Shown here: in pieces, positions 13,264-24,678 of the stretch
How the letters are laid out: every line of letters starts with the position of its first letter
How positions within the stretch are numbered: position 1 is the first letter of the stretch
Origin: Onchidella celtica
Lineage: Eukaryota; Mollusca; Gastropoda; Systellommatophora; Onchidiidae
NCBI GenBank assembly: GCA_963931925.1
Contig: OZ007570.1
Coordinates: forward strand, 66,555,714-66,619,713
DNA: 64,000 nucleotides
Reading direction: 5' to 3'
The notes under the pieces: generated by a model
Seen by the model: only the letters and a program-made list of their open reading frames with translations
What the model was told of the DNA's origin: nothing
Database searches by the model: none
Made by a program: the position numbers and the translations under genes

Positions 13264-13336
13264 ATGCTTTCTTTGTGTGTCTAAAGTACATTAAATATAA
13301 TAGATTTAATGTACTTTAGATGCACAAAGAAAGCAT
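13264..13336. repeat. Near-perfect 73-nt inverted repeat (33-nt arms, 7-nt loop)
   Basis: The left arm 13264-13296 and the reverse complement of 13304-13336 agree at 31 of 33 positions. The two mismatches are adjacent, TG opposite CA. The loop is ATAATAG. The sequence could fold as a single hairpin in RNA, or extrude as a cruciform in DNA. It could be a tiny foldback element, a miRNA or endo-siRNA precursor, or a palindromic duplication. No target duplication is evident, and I do not recognise a known miRNA seed. Confidence 0.88.
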
Positions 13337-13443
13337 AATATTATTCTGACGGCCACACCAAAACGTTAAACAGGAAGAGAGAATGATAGAGCAACTATGT
13401 TTGGTGGGCTCTCTTTAAGGAAAATGGTTATTCTAGAAAAGGG

Positions 13444-13448
<5 letters not shown>

Positions 13449-13502
<54 letters not shown>

Positions 13503-13511
13503 GGGGGGGGG
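13449..13511. repeat. AG repeat joined to a G11 run
   Basis: About 25 AG units run directly into a run of about 11 G. The purine-only strand could form triplex or quadruplex structures. Confidence 0.92.
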
Positions 13512-16099
13512 AGAAAGAGCGGCTGTAAAACAGCAATCAAGTGAAGTCGGCCAAAAGTCAGGGATTATCAGAAATTTAATAATAATACTCAGTCAATGTA
13601 CGCAGACATGAAAACATTTATCATTATACCAAGACGCAAATATGACTTGAGAGATTGGCTATAAACACTACTGTCTGCACTATACAAAATAGACCGCCGA
13701 TCCTACTGACAGTACACTCTGTTAACCTGTCCAAATAGGTAACACCAGTACAAATCACTTGGCCCTTTGAATGAGGATTGTTGCAGTATCTACAGAAAAA
13801 AGTATCACTTAAAAGCCTATCGTGTGTGCTCTTGTCTTAAGGTGTTACATGCCAAAGATGTGCATGACATTCCTAACACTTGCATACAAAAGGGTACTGA
13901 CAGTCATACTTCAAGGGCTCATTTTCTGGTCTGGTTGGTGTTTAGAGATGACATGGCTGAGATAGCACAAAACGGCTACACTGGAACGTCTCTCTTTCAT
14001 GAGGGATCTTAGAGGTGGTCAGTGGCTGGGCTGAAGGGTCATTGACTGTCCACTGTATACGTCAATGACGGGCGAGGTTGTTGGTCTTGGGCTTAAGCAG
14101 AGCTTTGGCCATGCGACTGGAGTGACACCGTGGAATCTTGGTCAGCTTTTGGTAAGCAAAACGACAGGCAGGCTGACTTAACCAGGGAATTACTGATATC
14201 GGTATTGACTTTTCTTTTGTCCTAGAAATTAAGGAATAGCCGGGGGGAGGAGTGTAGCGAGTGCTCTTGTACAGGTTATGAAGAAAATTGGCTTAAGACG
14301 ACTTGTTATCGGGGATAATTGTTTTGTTTTCATTTGGAAGCGGTATTAGCAACTTTACAAGCAGATTGGGAAGAATTACCAAAGAATGGGATTACAGTCA
14401 CAAACAAGAGTTGGTTATATCGCTCGTTTGCATGGCCAGGGACAGGTTTAGACCGTTTGAACAGCTTTGCATTGTGCTGAGATACAACTTTGGCCGTTTT
14501 GAAAAGCCATGTATTGTGCGTTATGGCTTGTCAAGAGTTAGATTAAGCCCAGAAGAGTCAACCTTCAAGGAAAGCTGAGACCTAATCCGTCCAGTCAAGA
14601 ATCCTTGCTCAATCTATTAGGTTTCCCATGTTCATGCAGTCTATTGCCAGCGGTGCTGAAAGGTCAAAGAGGCGAGGTTTATTTAAGCGTACCCGACATA
14701 ATAGCACCAAGAGCTCTTAATTCTCATAGACCGCGGTTAAAGACACTTAAATAGGAGGCTTTAACTTTCCATCTATGTTCGGTAGATTTCAAACGTTCAT
14801 CTGATAGCTTTCAACATCAGAGCGCCATGTATACTGTCAATATGTAAACAGCTACAATGTTTTACCCTTTGATCTCGTTCGGCTTCTCAAGAAGAACGTT
14901 TCTGAACTCGTCGTTATGCAAGAAATGCAGTCAGACACCGGAGAGAAAAGAGAACATATCATATCATTCGTTTAATCCTATGTCTATTTAATAAACAAAT
15001 GCTCGGAACTGCCTGGCTCTGCGGGGTGGCCAACCGTGAACATGGGATGCACAAGATGAGAAATATGTTTATAAGGGACATTCAAATAATGATTATCTAC
15101 AAAAGAAATAGATAAAGTGGGTGAGGCCAAAGTTTATTTGTGAGGCGAAGTCAAAACAGCTGAAGCAACGCAACCAGTTCTACACACTCTATACGTGGGT
15201 TACTACAGAATAATCCGGAATGACACAGAAAAACGTACACAAAACGTTCATTTCTTTACAATTTTGCCAAGTATTCTCCATCACTCCCTCCTACACAGAA
15301 CCACTAGAAGCTCCTTGCTATTACCGAGGCTTAGCTCTTCAAGGATAGTTACTTACCTTGTACCTTGCAACATATTCTTTACCTGCTCTGAACGTCTTTG
15401 TTGTAGATTCGTTGCTCAAGTGCACACTACGGCAGCTTCTTTTTCCTGCCACCATGTGCCATTAAACAAAGATCTTCTTATCCGCCTTTGATGCATATTG
15501 CATAAACGTGCTTGATATTCGATTGTTGTTGGGATTTGAGTGTGTGTGTGTGTGTATCTTGAGAGTGCGAAAGCTAGATTTCCTGAACTTAGTTTTCACT
15601 TCAACATTGAACTTGTACGTTTTCAACAGAGATAATATATCACGCGAATGAAGTTCTTTCCGTATTGTCAATCTGGATTGCAGTAAAATGCATTGAACTG
15701 CACCGTTAATGCCCTTTTTGAACGTCAGCGTCGAGTTTAGATTTCTTTCTTCGTTTGTCAGTGGCACCAGCCTGGCTTTTCTGCACGAGTTGTCTGACCT
15801 TACGCCAGACTTTATTTCAGTTTTGAAAAGAGTTACATTTCAGAGTCTTTGCCAGAAAAGAGGTATATTGTATTCTGTGGTTCCTTGTGGTATTTGACGA
15901 AACCGCAGTTTATTCACCATATATCATAGCTGTCAGTCGCCAAGTTCAAAGAGGTATTTAATTATTATTCCAATGGCTTTTAGAAAAACCAGGTGTTAAT
16001 GTCTGGCGCGTAATCGTTCAGTCATTTGACTGTGTGGTATGGGAGTCTCCACCGTCAATAGGTTGTAAGGTTAACACCTGCCGTTTTTATCATTTATGC

Positions 16100-16101
<2 letters not shown>

Positions 16102-16188
<87 letters not shown>

Positions 16189-16203
16189 CTGAGAGAGAGA
16201 GAG
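16102..16203. repeat. GA dinucleotide microsatellite
   Basis: An almost pure GA run of about 78 bases is followed by GGGAGAGACT and a further short GA run. Complementary reading frames over it are poly(Ser-Leu) artefacts. Confidence 0.95.
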
Positions 16204-19200
16204 CGAAGTGGACGATCCAAGCAAATACTTTATCTTGCGTCAGAGGTTTCATTAATTCCCAAATGAAATAGAAAATAAAGTGATCCTTTTCAGAAATGGT
16301 ACTGATCAATGCCTTCTAAATGCACACAGCGCACGTTTATATCATGCAAATTCAGGGCAAGAGTGTCAAGGATCATTGTCATGCACGGAATTTGGTTTTG
16401 GGCGCATTTTTTTTTCTTTGGCGTGCCTAGGCTACCAGGGTGCAATGCAATGAAAGGTATCGATATGTCTCAAAAGAACTATTTAATATTATACGTATTC
16501 AGTCCATACATGTTGCGTGCGATCGACGCGTCACAACACGTGGACGAATTCTGATCTTGAAGCATTTATATCAATGCCCTCACACCATGCGTTTTTTGTG
16601 TGTAAGTATCCCTTTTATTCTCTGTACGAAAAACATAATTAGCATAAACTTTGTTTGGCACGCGCCCATTTATGAGCTTGCACGAGCCTTTTCACGAGCT
16701 GTCCTCGGGAGATTTCATGGTTTAAATAGCTTGTTAAGTGTGAAGTAAGACCTTTGCCCTACAGAAAATGACAATTTATACACAATTCTATTTGAGAATA
16801 TCCTTCGATCATGACAGTTTGTGTTATAAATGACGAGCATTTTTTAAAAAAATGTTTCAATACATAAGTATGACAGCAGTTCTGTTGTCCAAAGATATTT
16901 TGTGGGCTAAAGCGTGAATGAGTTTGCTTGCATTCAGCGATGCGGCACGCGGCATTTTTGCTTTACCTAGGTTATGTGTACTTTTCGTTTCAGGCCCAAC
17001 ACATTACACACTTCATCGTATTTTTAAAGTTTCCAGTCATAACAAAAGCGCATGTCCAAAATCAAACAGGGCCATTTTCGAACCTATTCACACAACTGCT
17101 ATAGCATGGTATCTTTGGATGTTACCATGGCATGACCTGAAAATCTCGCTCCTCAGCGGATGAGCTGGCATGTCAGACAGGCAACTTGAAGTTGCAGTCA
17201 TGTGTTCGTACTTTTCAGATATGGCATCCTTGTACCTTTACGCAAACACTGGCATGTATGTCCAAGCAGACAGGCATGCAGGGACGCTTTCGTAGAGGCT
17301 ACAATACTATACTGTCAGACCCCCCTCCCTCCAGCCCCCAGTAATAACTGAGGCACGAATTTTGGGTCCTTGAAATCAGTTTATTCTACGTTTACAAAAT
17401 AATGTCATATAAATTATGAAATAATTATAATCCATCCCAACATTTTCATAAAATATAGCACTATTTGTTTTAAGGACAACGACTTGCAATTAAAATTAAA
17501 AAATAAGACTTTGATATTTATAATTTCACGTAATCTCTTGAGCAGCGCATAAAGTCCATGCCTTAATCCGGAACTGTAGGCAGGCAAAGACAGTTAATCT
17601 AATTTATGTGACATTCCTATCATTTTTCTTGAGCCTTTCAGAGTTAAAACAGGTTCACTGACGAAAGTTGTACGAATGTGTCATCTGAGTGATTTTGAGA
17701 AAGGCAGATAATTATTCTCATCCGCTTCAGGCTTTCTTTTTTCTCTCTCTGCCTTTGCTCAAACTCCTGGTCTGTGATGGTCTCAAGGTCTCCCCTCCAT
17801 CCACACCGCTGGATTAGAACACAATGGCCAGCCCGCTGCATCTAGGAACACTTTTCGGCCTTTCATACTTATTCAAACCTGCAACAGAAGAGAGATCCAG
17901 CGAACAAACAAGCTGGGTAACACGAGAACTGCTGGAGAAAAGAGGGTTAAATTATCACTGAGAATCTCAGACGATGGCCTGTCGTGATAGGTTTGTGGTT
18001 GGAATTGTCTGAAGTTGTTTTCATTGCAATGATAGTTTAATAGTTCCCTGTGAGGATCAACTGCTTTTACTAGCCGAGGGTTTTCTTACCCCATGTTTGT
18101 GTTCCTGGGGAGTGTTTTGGTTAATATGCCAAAGGATTAATGTAAACTGCATCTGAGTGTAAGATGTGGTGTCCGGTAACAAACTCAACCCTGGAGGTCC
18201 TTCCAGATAGTTTTTATTGCATCGGAGGCGGAACATGGGAGGTAGTATAAACTTTTGTATTTTTGATGTAGATCTAAGCGTGCATTGTCTTGGAATGTTT
18301 TGGTTTAGCCAAACAATTCAGAGACACTGCGGGAGAGATGTCGAAGACAGCTCCTTATATTCTAATGTTATTAAACAGTTTATGTTGGAGACGTGCTGTG
18401 GTGATAACTTACTGTCCCACGTCTTGCATCTCTCCGTCAGCAGTAGACGCCATATGGACGGACAGCTTTTTTCCTGGAGCTGTCAACTGTGAGATTAGTA
18501 AATTTTACAGTTAAAGTGTGTTTCTGTTAGAGAAGATCTTTTCCAGGCTGTGGAATAATGCTTGAACAGTTGGTCACAACCTTGAAGTGAAATCCTGTAT
18601 TGACTTAGAAACATTTTAAGACGGCTCTTTTGAATGCCGCGTTCTTTTCTTGCAGTGTTTTGCATGTTTATTGGTGACTGTCAAATTCATATTGAATATT
18701 CTTGCTTGTTTGGGCTTTATGTTTGCCAGACAGATTTTACTTCCTTACTTTTTTTCCATGGGACATTCCTAAAGGGGACAATGCCTGCAAAAAATGTAAT
18801 GTGGATACAAAGCCGCTCATAGAGAATAGGGATTTTTAAAAAACAACAAGTTTTTCAGAATTATTCTGAAAGAACTCACAATTGTCATCGAAACCGAGGC
18901 ATGATTATTCAGAGACAACTCATTAACTCCGCCCATTTTGATTTCCTCATCCGAAATTAACTGGGTTTAATCGGAATGTCTAGACATGTGGGGTCACCCT
19001 CCGGTCACTCTGTGGTCAGTTTTTCCGAGATGCCATCTATACTATAAACATCCTTCTTCATGGAACATCACTGTCCAGGCAAGGGAAACCATTGCTGTGT
19101 AGGGAGATAAAGTCTGATAATATCTGCTGAGAATCTTACATCTGTGTCGTCTACAGTTTAATACCGGCAAGAATGTAGATGCATGTCTAGAAGTCTGTCT

Positions 19201-22200
19201 ACTGATTCTTGGTTTGTCTATCTGTATCTGTCTGTCTCCGTTTCGATATATCAACTGCAGTCTGTGTGACACCAGCCGATCTATTGTATGGTTCATTTGA
19301 ATACTTGTATTATTTGTTGAGCAAGCAAGGGAAGAATGTACACTGGGCAGCTGGACCGTCTCTTCTGGACGGAAGGTCTATGGCTGATCAGTGGTCAGGG
19401 GCAGATCCTTAACCACCTCTACCCCCGGGCAAAAATGAAAGCATCTGGTGCAGTTACAAAGACAATATCTTTTTTTTTCATTAAGCTGCTTTAGGGTCCA
19501 GTCTTGTATTATCTTTTTATATTCGGATCTTGACATAAAAACACAGAGTATTGCTAGCACAATCCTCACGAACCCATTTCAACTATAAGAAAAAGACGAA
19601 GAGTCCAACGATCAGCTACTTTCTTGGTAAATCCACAATATATTATGAGCTTAGCTACTCAGATTGGGGTCTCTCGGCTGTTACTCCAGACATATTTATG
19701 TAAAAATGTATCCGTCTTCTCACAATGCGCATTGGCAATGGCTGTTTCTAGCAGAGTTTTTATATTGTGGTTACTGACATAAACCGACCTTCAGGTGTCG
19801 AGAGATTGCATCTATTGTGTGGTCAGTTCATCGTCTATTATCAAAACTACGTGGGGGAATAGGCAAAGAAGTGAGAAAACTTTAGGATTTGGGGACAACT
19901 TCTAAATCGACACCCTGCCATCTGCAAGTATGAAACCTGCAATAATATATGATGTATTTTACAATTATATTATGATATTTATAATTGAACTTTCACATCA
20001 TTTCGATTACAATTTCATCCCTTTTGTTTCTTCAGTTTCACTTGGTCTTTGTGTAATTGTTATCCGTGTATTTAATTGTCCAACTGTCTGAACATGTGAA
20101 TGTCTGCCTTTTTTGGAATATATGTGTGTTACAATGAGTCTCGTAGCTGACCGGAAAAAAGGAAAACTTGGAGCATGCACACATGTTGGTGTGAAGCGCT
20201 GTGTAGGCGCCAGGTTGCCCAAACAGGAGGATGGTGCGGAATTATTAAGTACGCTAGGGAAGGAAAGAGAGGCGGACAGATTGAGGGATCAAACGAGAAT
20301 GATAAACAGCCAAAGACGAAAATCATATAAAAGAATTGTGAGGACAGTATTCAGTGTTCCATTCTTGTTTATCCATCACGTCACCCTCCACTGCTATCTT
20401 AGACTTTCCCTAAACAATTGGCCCTTTCTTTATTCATAATTTTTAAAGGTATTCAAAATGCTTACCTCTGTGTTTGTCCTTGCTACTCCCTTTTCTTGCT
20501 CATGATGGAAAGATAACACATTTTATATGAGATAAATGACACTGAGTTATCGTGCTTGAGCTATAGGACCGGGAAGGACAACAATGCTAGTGCGTCACAT
20601 ATTCTGGAACATGAAGGAGAAAATGTATTATATAAGTGGAGGTGGGAAAATGTTGGAAGTAGAAACCAATTTGTTGGTGGTGTCACTTTCAGGCGATCAA
20701 GTCCCTGCCCTAAGCTGATAGACCAAATCCTTCTCGATTATTCTTCTTTCTACGGAGATTTAGATGATCACAAGAGTTATGGTCCCTGCCTTTGATGCTA
20801 TCATCAGTGGCTTATCTCCCCATGTTTATCTTCCCTGACCGCTCTTTATGCTCCAAATCTGCGCTTCTCCTTGTCTGTCTGTCTCCCGTTGCCGGTCTCT
20901 CGTCGCCTATTGTATTAGGAGATCTACGGCGGGAATTTAGTAATGCATAAATCAGGTAGGTTTATCTTTAACCCCTGGCTGCTTAGATATGAAACTGGCT
21001 GGTCTAAAACATGTGAATGTTGCGACCGGGATTGAAAATAGTCAAAGGAATTCAGAAATAATAAATATTTGTCATGAAAAATCATTTTAGTGATATATTA
21101 CAATACGTTCCATAAATATATATAGATCACCGGAAGTAAATAAAGTCAAGCTGAGCTCTAAGAAAATCATTTAGAGAAAAGGTGAGGCAGTGACAAATGT
21201 ATGTATCAGGTTAGTGCTCAGAGAAGTGGAATTGAAAGAAAGAGGAAAAAATGAGTAACCAAGACGGGGATCGAACATTAGGAAAAGAGTGTTGATAAAC
21301 GTTCTGAGATGTTCAAGAAACATCTGATAACACATATTTTTAACTGACAGACTGTAACCACGGCTGTTTCTGGCAATTGTCCCACGTTTAGTACGTTACT
21401 TCTTTTGGTGAACTGAAATGGGAGTTGGAGAATGACTTAAAACGCTTGGAGCTTGTGTTTGACGGGATGAAGCCTAAATAAATGCTATTTATTACTGTTA
21501 TGATGAAAATGCATTGTTATGTTGACCTCCATGCGTAAGAAGCTGTCTTTGCTGGTGAGACTCGTGCCAGGCAGTACGACCCCATGTCACCACTGTCTCC
21601 TGCATGTTTTTTTGGCTCATGCGGACATGTTTTCGCACCTCTTCCTTCAGAGATAAGTGACAGCACTGTATTACTCTCAGACGACGTAGCTTTGCATCAA
21701 ACGACGTCTTTTTGCATACTTTTGCATTGCGGACACTTTGTGGTTATTCATAGTCAGAATTTGTACCCCGGATTGTGGTCTTTACCTTGCCCCGAATTTT
21801 GTGACAAATCTGACTTGAGCTGATACGTTTCATGCACGTCACCAAAACTTGAAATGTAGATCGCCATGCAATGTTCCGCCACAAATACGAGCAAAAATAG
21901 ATACAAGTCTGAAGGACCTGATACTTTTAATGTGATTAACATGAAAATGGCTGGTGCTAGGAGAATACAGAAATACTTCGTCACGTAATTTTTTTTTTCG
22001 CAACGATAATACAATATATCTTTTTTTTAGTTATGACAGTAGATCCTCTGGGGAAAAAAAGAAAAAGATGCAGAACGTGGTTCAAGGACCGCGGCAGTTC
22101 ATTTTGAAACAACGAGAACAAAAAACGCGCAAAGTGGGAATGGGGATAAGTATCAACATTTTTTGAGGAGATATAGCGCTAATTTATGAATGGAGACGAG

Positions 22201-22410
22201 CTGCGCACTGCTTTCTGGCTTAAGTGGCGTTTTGTTTAGTTTGTGGAGATTTATCCGATAGTGGCTTGGCCTGACTCATTTCCTCGTACATGCGATGGTT
22301 AGCTCGCCGAGGTCAAAGGTCAAGACACGGTGCTGATTTGATGCTGTACAAGATGAGCGACAAGCAAGACAGTAATTGTGTTAGATTCATACAGGTTGAT
22401 GGACTGTGGA
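16204..22410. other. No feature recognised (6.2 kb)
   Basis: No repeat, RNA or coding similarity was recognised. The longest frames are about 108 codons (for example 20113-20439) and are overlapped by equally long frames on the other strand. An unusually AT-rich stretch lies at 17390-17530. Confidence 0.45.
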
Positions 22411-22477
22411 CTGAGAGAGAGAGCAGAGAGAGAGAGAGAGAGACAGAGACAGAGAGAGAAAGAGAGAGAGAGAGAGG

Positions 22478-22525
<48 letters not shown>

Positions 22526-22592
22526 CAAGACAGAGAGAGAGAGAGGGAGGGAGGCAAAGAAACAGACAGACAGACAACACACACACACACAA
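22411..22592. repeat. GA/GACA/AC compound microsatellite
   Basis: GA runs are interrupted by GACA and AAAG units, ending in four CAGA-like units and a short AC run. Arg/Glu and Ser/Leu frames over it arise from the repeat. Confidence 0.93.
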
Positions 22593-24678
22593 CATAGACA
22601 CGTACGACAGAAATTGAACAACAAAACAGCAAAAATAAAATGAATTGAGAAACTAAATGAATTGGGAATGAAACTTCACAACTGGAAGTGTGTATGGAAA
22701 AGGTGTGTCTTTAGATCAGTTAATAAAGCTAAGCCAAAGTGAACACAACATTGTACTATATTGACATTCAATTAAGTGTCGAACTGTCTGGAAGTGGATC
22801 TCTGGCATACCGACCTAGATAGTTTTATAAAAGCAAAAAGAACCCATTTCTCTGGTTGTCCGTGTAGACTGTTACGGGTATGTATAGGTCACGTGGATAC
22901 ATCTGGATGACATCCGTGTCACACGGGGTAGCGGCCACCAACATTGGCACCCCTGCCACTGAACCTAATGCTACACAGCTGTCACAGGAAATAATAACCA
23001 AGGAACAATCTACTTCGACTTGTGTTAGGGTTCTCGCGGATAGCGGAACCCCGAGCAATCAGGAAATGCCACGCGCGATAGTTTTGAACATTTAAGCTTT
23101 GATGTTAACCGGCCAAGAAGTGCAGACAGGGTGAGAGTCTTTAAACGAAACGCATGGTGAACCAACCACAGTAATATGACCACTGAGCAGTGGGGACACG
23201 CTGGGAAAAAGCAATAAAAATATAGTTTTCAGAGGAAAGGAAGTTTACTATTACATAAATATGTATTTTAGAGGTACACCTCGACGCAATGTTTCAACAT
23301 TATCCCTATTCACAGTGCGTCACAAAGCATAATGTCATGGAAACAGAACTGTTGAACAGGGAATGGAAATAGAGGTGAGGGAAGCTGGAAAGGTTGAGGT
23401 CGCCCGGCAATGTTTGCAAAGGAATACTGAACATGTTCAGTCACACCAAGATGCTTGTTTTTAAGGTATCTTTTTGTCCGAAATATATTGAATCTCAGAG
23501 TCACGACAAAGGGAAATTAAGAGTGCATAAACTAGCACTGTCCCGCCATCATGTGAATGTATTATGGTAATCTTGAAATGATTGGTGTCTACAGCATTTC
23601 AAATGAAAACAATAAGATCCCCCGAGAGAATTCAGTCTCTCATCCATCCCATCCCCTCATCCCCACGACCCCATGACAAAAAAGTACCAGTGTCGCACGC
23701 CGAGAAACGCCGCCGTGCCTGTCCCTGGTATCTAAGGTATCTGATGTAGGAATGATAATACATTTATTTGTCATTGTATTCTTCCTCTCTATGAAGACGC
23801 GCCAGAGTTTAAATAGGTTAACAACTTCACGAGGATGATGCTATGATAATATTATGATGCTGTTCGTGTGCCATGCTGAGAGCATTGTCCAAATTCCAGC
23901 GCCTTCTCGCTGTAAAGTTTTAGGAAAGCCGCGTAGACCCAGCGAAACTGATGAATATATAATGCTTTTTTTTAATGTCTTTGGTAACAAAATTCCCACC
24001 TTTTCTGTAAGTTCAAAGCCACCACAAGGTTGGCAATACTTTGGGGCCGCGGGAATCCTCAGTTATGACATTGCTGTGCAAATGAGACTCTTGCTCCTGA
24101 CATTTGGTATTCTACATTGATGTCATCGTGATCTCCCATTTCACGATATGCGAAGGTTGGCAGCTGAAATGGAAGACGATGTGAATGTCTTTTCTGTTAT
24201 ATTCGTTCCGCTGACGAAGGAAAGCTGATTTGAGGAGAAATTGTCCCATGCAATCCTGCTAACTTGAAGGATGTTTGACGGGCTTTGAGTTTCATTGGTA
24301 TTACATAGCTATGACCATGATGGAACAAAAGCCACTACAGCCGAGGAGGCCGCTCGGGTGGTAAACCTAAAAAAAAAAAAAACAACCTTGAATAGAATAG
24401 ATGGAGTAGCAGCACAGGTGCATCTTACCATGGACAAAATTATTATTATGACCTTTCCATCAAACGAAGCCCGATGGTGAGCCATGATAGCGAATAGCGG
24501 GTTTGGAATTGGAAGACCAATGAAATCGTCACCCCGCGTGTCGTCTGTGAGAGTTTTGGCCACCATGACAGACTTTAAGATTGATTTATGCAGAACGTCA
24601 ATATTTTTTATTTTGTCAGATCTTGATCTTGTCCAGTCAAGTTTGCCGGCTTGTTCAGAGCCAAAGTCGATTTGTGCG
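22593..24678. other. No gene recognised
   Basis: This sequence lies upstream of the TATCCCCC element. It has one A12-type run near 24370. The longest frame, 133 codons on the complement at 24309-24710, runs across that homopolymer and into the element end, which argues against a real exon. Confidence 0.45.

Larger units (their letters stand above)
12086..16101. other. No gene recognised; contains the 13.3-kb hairpin
   Basis: Apart from the hairpin and the AG/G tract listed separately, I see a diverged tandem duplication of about 40 bases near 14443-14523. It makes a reading frame at 14303-14578 repeat a motif resembling RPFEQLCIV and RFEKPCIV. A short GT run lies at 15541-15554. No known domain was recognised. 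Confidence 0.45.

Noticed and set aside
14303-14578. 91-codon frame with an internal two-copy motif
   Set aside because: The motif reflects a diverged DNA tandem duplication. No known domain and no supporting context.
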